NCBI GenBank assembly: GCA_023460575.1
Contig: JAEWPQ010000056.1
Span: forward strand, 8,216 to 72,215
Direction of reading: 5' to 3'
From: Bacillota bacterium
GTDB lineage: Bacteria; Bacillota; Clostridia; Lachnospirales; Lachnospiraceae
DNA: 64,000 nucleotides
In this document: positions 61,877-64,000 of the stretch, one piece after another
Layout: the number at the start of each line of letters is the position of its first letter
How positions within the stretch are numbered: the stretch's first letter is position 1
Made by a program: the position numbers and the translations under genes
The notes under the pieces: model-generated
The model's database searches: none
Told to the model about the DNA's origin: nothing
Seen by the model: the letters and a program-made list of their open reading frames with translations, nothing else

Positions 61877-62878
61877 ATGTGTTATGATTCCCAAACAAAC
61901 GTAAAACAGTGGAACAAAAAAGAAATCAGAAAGAATACGGGAAAACTGGTCCGGGGTGTGCTTATATATGAACTGATCATGTTTGTTACTATAATCGCTG
62001 ATATCACCCGCAGGATTATCATATGTTCCCGCAACGCCGATTTTAATATTGACACCTTACTTGATGAGGCATTAAAGAGTGGAACTTCCAGTATCATTTC
62101 GGTATTTCTTGGATTGATATTTTTATTCATTTATTTTCGAAAAAGTGACGGTCTAAAGCCTGTATTTTACTCCGGAGAAAATATGACCGTACGTTCATTC
62201 CTGATTCTGCTGACCGTTTTTATGTCCGCACAGGCTGCATTCAGTTTACTTGGCGGAGGCATGGAACTCGGTTTCAACCAATTTGGTTATAGCATTATGG
62301 GAGAGATTGAAGATGCTTCCAGCAACAGCAGTACAGTATCTATGTTATTGTACGCTTCATTTATTGGTCCTGTTTCAGAAGAAATTATTTTCCGCGGATT
62401 TGTTATGAGAGGGTTCGAAAAATACGGAGCGCGCTATGCGGTCGTAATGTCCGCTGTAATCTTTGGATTATTCCACGGAAATCTGATTCAGAGTATCTTT
62501 GCAGGACTGGTTGGTCTGGTACTTGGATATACAGCTATGAAATATTCCATAAAATGGGCTGTTTTGCTGCACATTATTAATAATTTTGTATTTGGTGACT
62601 TACTTACCCGTCTGCTTTCCGGCATGAATGAATCCATGCAGTCTATTGTACTTTATGGAATAGAAGGTGCGTTCCTGGCAGGGACAGTGGTTCTGATGCT
62701 GATGAATAAAACTGAGATAAGAGTGAAAATGAAAGAGATAAAGATTGACAGAGAGTTACTGGCCTTGACCTTTTCTTCTATATGGTTTCTGATCTTTATT
62801 GCCTTCCAATTATTCCAGGGAATATCCGGAATAGAAAAGCTGCCTGTTTCGTCTGCATCTGTCATTTATTGTATATGA
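61877..62878 (+). CDS. CPBP (Abi) family intramembrane metalloprotease
   Basis: ATG 61877 has AAAGGAG nine bases upstream; ATG 61856 has none. The 333-residue membrane protein has CPBP motifs: motif 1 EEIIFRGFVMRGF (Glu-Glu...Arg), motif 2 FGLFHGNLIQSIFAGLVG, and motif 3 His in LHIINNFVFG. Family members process peptides or act in bacteriocin self-immunity. It lies 82 nt after the AgrC-like kinase, so it may mature or degrade the peptide sensed by that kinase. No catalytic residue is missing. Confidence 0.9.
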   Translation: MCYDSQTNVKQWNKKEIRKNTGKLVRGVLIYELIMFVTIIADITRRIIICSRNADFNIDTLLDEALKSGTSSIISVFLGLIFLFIYFRKSDGLKPVFYSGENMTVRSFLILLTVFMSAQAAFSLLGGGMELGFNQFGYSIMGEIEDASSNSSTVSMLLYASFIGPVSEEIIFRGFVMRGFEKYGARYAVVMSAVIFGLFHGNLIQSIFAGLVGLVLGYTAMKYSIKWAVLLHIINNFVFGDLLTRLLSGMNESMQSIVLYGIEGAFLAGTVVLMLMNKTEIRVKMKEIKIDRELLALTFSSIWFLIFIAFQLFQGISGIEKLPVSSASVIYCI

Positions 62879-62940
62879 TTATCTGACTGAAACGGGGAAA
62901 TTACATTGCTAATATGAAGTATGACTATTATGGAGGTATC

Positions 62941-63906
62941 ATGAATAAAAAATTTCTACTTACGGTAATTACAGTATCCTGCCTGGCAGCAGGCTGCGGG
63001 AAAGAGGCTTCTTCGGACCGCTTACAGGAAACAGAGAATACATCTGCCAGCGCTTCACAGGAAAATACGGTTATAATACAATCTTCTCAGGAAAGTAATT
63101 CTCAGGCTGCTGCAGAGACAGAGAGCAAAACAGATTACAGCCGATACTTAAAAAAGAACTGGATCAGAAGCACAGATACCAATTATCCCGAAAACGGAGG
63201 TTTATCCATAGTTATTTCCAGCATTAAGGATGGTAAAATTAAGGGTGATATTTCAGCGGTAGGAAACGGACCTGCTTATAATATAGACAGCTCCGGATTT
63301 GAGGGAACAGTAGATGGAAACACGGCACAGTGTGAGCTTGTGGATGATTCCAGAGGAAATAAAGGAACAGTCAGGCTTACATTTAAATCTCAGGGGATTC
63401 TTGAAGCTGCAGTTGTTATTACTGAGAGGTCAGAAGATAACATCATGACTCTTCCGGAAGGAACCTTTGAATTTGCTCCGGATAATCTGAAACGTATAGA
63501 AGGATTTGAGCCAATTGAAGATCAGTCTTTTCTGGTGGATCTGGATTCATGGGGGAAAGTGAAGTTTGTTTCAGGAAAATTGACCGCTGGCAGTCATATA
63601 CCTGCAGTGTTTTATCTGACAGATGATGATGGTGCTATTTTTTATGAGTTCAATACAGCCTTTCCTTACAACGTAAATGTAGAGGCTGTTTCATTTAAAG
63701 ATTTAAATAATGACGGTTTAAAGGATATTATTATAATCGTATCAGAACAGTATGAAGGATCTTCCGGTTTGCCGATTGCAAATGTCTGCTTTCAGCAGGA
63801 AGATGGTTCCTTTATGACGGATTATGAACTTTGCCAGGAGATCAATGATTCTGGAAACAATAAAGATATTAAGACCGTAACCAATTATGTTATGAATAAA
63901 AAATAA
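62941..63906 (+). CDS. Lipoprotein with FG-GAP/VCBS-like C-terminal domain
   Basis: ATG 62941 has GGAGGT at good spacing; an upstream ATG at 62914 has none. The 321-residue protein has a lipobox LAAGC (Cys near residue 19). A Ser/Gln-rich linker (about 22-65) and an immunoglobulin-like beta domain (about 70-185) follow. The C-terminal domain (about 190-320) resembles the 53930 lipoprotein, with FKDLNNDGLKDIIIIV as a calcium-loop-like motif. Probably attached to the membrane. It follows the CPBP protease by 62 nt. Confidence 0.78.
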   Translation: MNKKFLLTVITVSCLAAGCGKEASSDRLQETENTSASASQENTVIIQSSQESNSQAAAETESKTDYSRYLKKNWIRSTDTNYPENGGLSIVISSIKDGKIKGDISAVGNGPAYNIDSSGFEGTVDGNTAQCELVDDSRGNKGTVRLTFKSQGILEAAVVITERSEDNIMTLPEGTFEFAPDNLKRIEGFEPIEDQSFLVDLDSWGKVKFVSGKLTAGSHIPAVFYLTDDDGAIFYEFNTAFPYNVNVEAVSFKDLNNDGLKDIIIIVSEQYEGSSGLPIANVCFQQEDGSFMTDYELCQEINDSGNNKDIKTVTNYVMNKK

Positions 63907-63922
63907 AAATCGCCAACAGGTA

Positions 63923-63967
63923 TTGACAAAATAGTTAATAGTATATATAGTTAACTGTGTTAGTTAA
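63923..63967 (+). promoter_or_regulatory. Promoter with three TAGTTAA repeats for the next gene
   Basis: TTGACA (63923-63928), 17-bp spacer, TATAGT (63946-63951). TAGTTAA occurs at 63932, 63948 and 63961, and TTAACT-GTGTT-AGTTAA (63951-63967) is a perfect inverted repeat over the start region. An operator for a repressor is likely, perhaps the gene's own product. Confidence 0.7.
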
Positions 63968-63993
63968 AATAATCAATACAAGAAGGTGAAAAA

Positions 63994-64000
63994 ATGGATT
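63994..64000 (+). CDS. Start of a gene running off the window
   Basis: ATG 63994 follows AGAAGGTG and a well-formed promoter; only two codons are inside the window, so identity is unknown. Confidence 0.6.

Noticed and set aside
1..64000. tRNA and rRNA genes
   Set aside because: No cloverleaf with CCA-type acceptor and TTCGA loop, nor any rRNA-like conserved stretch, was noticed on either strand.

Overview
The window is AT-rich DNA with strong AGGAGG-type ribosome-binding sites, short operons and a Firmicutes gene repertoire: OmpR-, LytTR- and LytS-type two-component systems, a BlaI/M56 pair, an ECF cobalt transporter, GH43/GH30 xylanolytic enzymes and surface proteins with SLH and cell-wall-binding repeats. 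A Clostridia bacterium, most likely Lachnospiraceae, fits best. This is inferred from gene content; no rRNA or tRNA gene was found. Most of the window looks like accessory chromosome.

Region 1-2.4 kb is a prophage graveyard. An ImmA-type protease fragment abuts a tail-protein fragment, followed by tail-end genes including xkdX and an XhlA start joined to an endolysin C-terminus. Region 2.5-9 kb holds a secreted protein, a decayed membrane gene, a VanRS-like system, a polyferredoxin-type membrane protein, an HTH regulator and a CE7-like esterase. Region 9-16.4 kb is the most striking block. A minus-strand exosortase sits next to a VIT/VWA surface protein whose tail looks like its sorting signal. 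Diverging from it are a secreted FG-GAP-like protein, a response regulator, a kinase and a membrane-anchored protein. A broken RhuM gene follows.

Region 16.5-25.8 kb has a peptide deformylase, an Rrf2-controlled methyltransferase/MATE operon with a matching box at both promoters, a DUF5131 protein, an amidase, and a TetR regulator facing an old-yellow-enzyme/amidohydrolase operon. Region 25.8-30.4 kb has a BlaI/M56 sensor operon with an apparent frameshift, and several small membrane proteins. Region 30.8-39.6 kb holds a GNAT, an MFS transporter, a transglutaminase-like protein, a soluble glucose-dehydrogenase-like propeller, a four-gene DUF2089/SHOCT/holin-like envelope operon and a LytS-like kinase with its regulator.

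Region 39.7-49.9 kb contains a 1347-residue surface protein, an orphan sugar-binding protein, a DEAD-box helicase with a structured leader, a Cys-Pro-repeat choice-of-anchor-A protein and a stand-alone rsmH. Region 50-54.6 kb has a nitroreductase, a YcxB-like protein, cbiMQO and a lipoprotein. Region 54.7-64 kb has a peptidoglycan-binding protein, two xylan-degrading enzymes without signal peptides, an AgrCA-like system with a CPBP protease, and a second lipoprotein. The window ends at the promoter and first codons of another gene. Three secreted proteins (12068, 53930 and 62941) share an acidic FG-GAP-like domain and may be one lineage-specific family.
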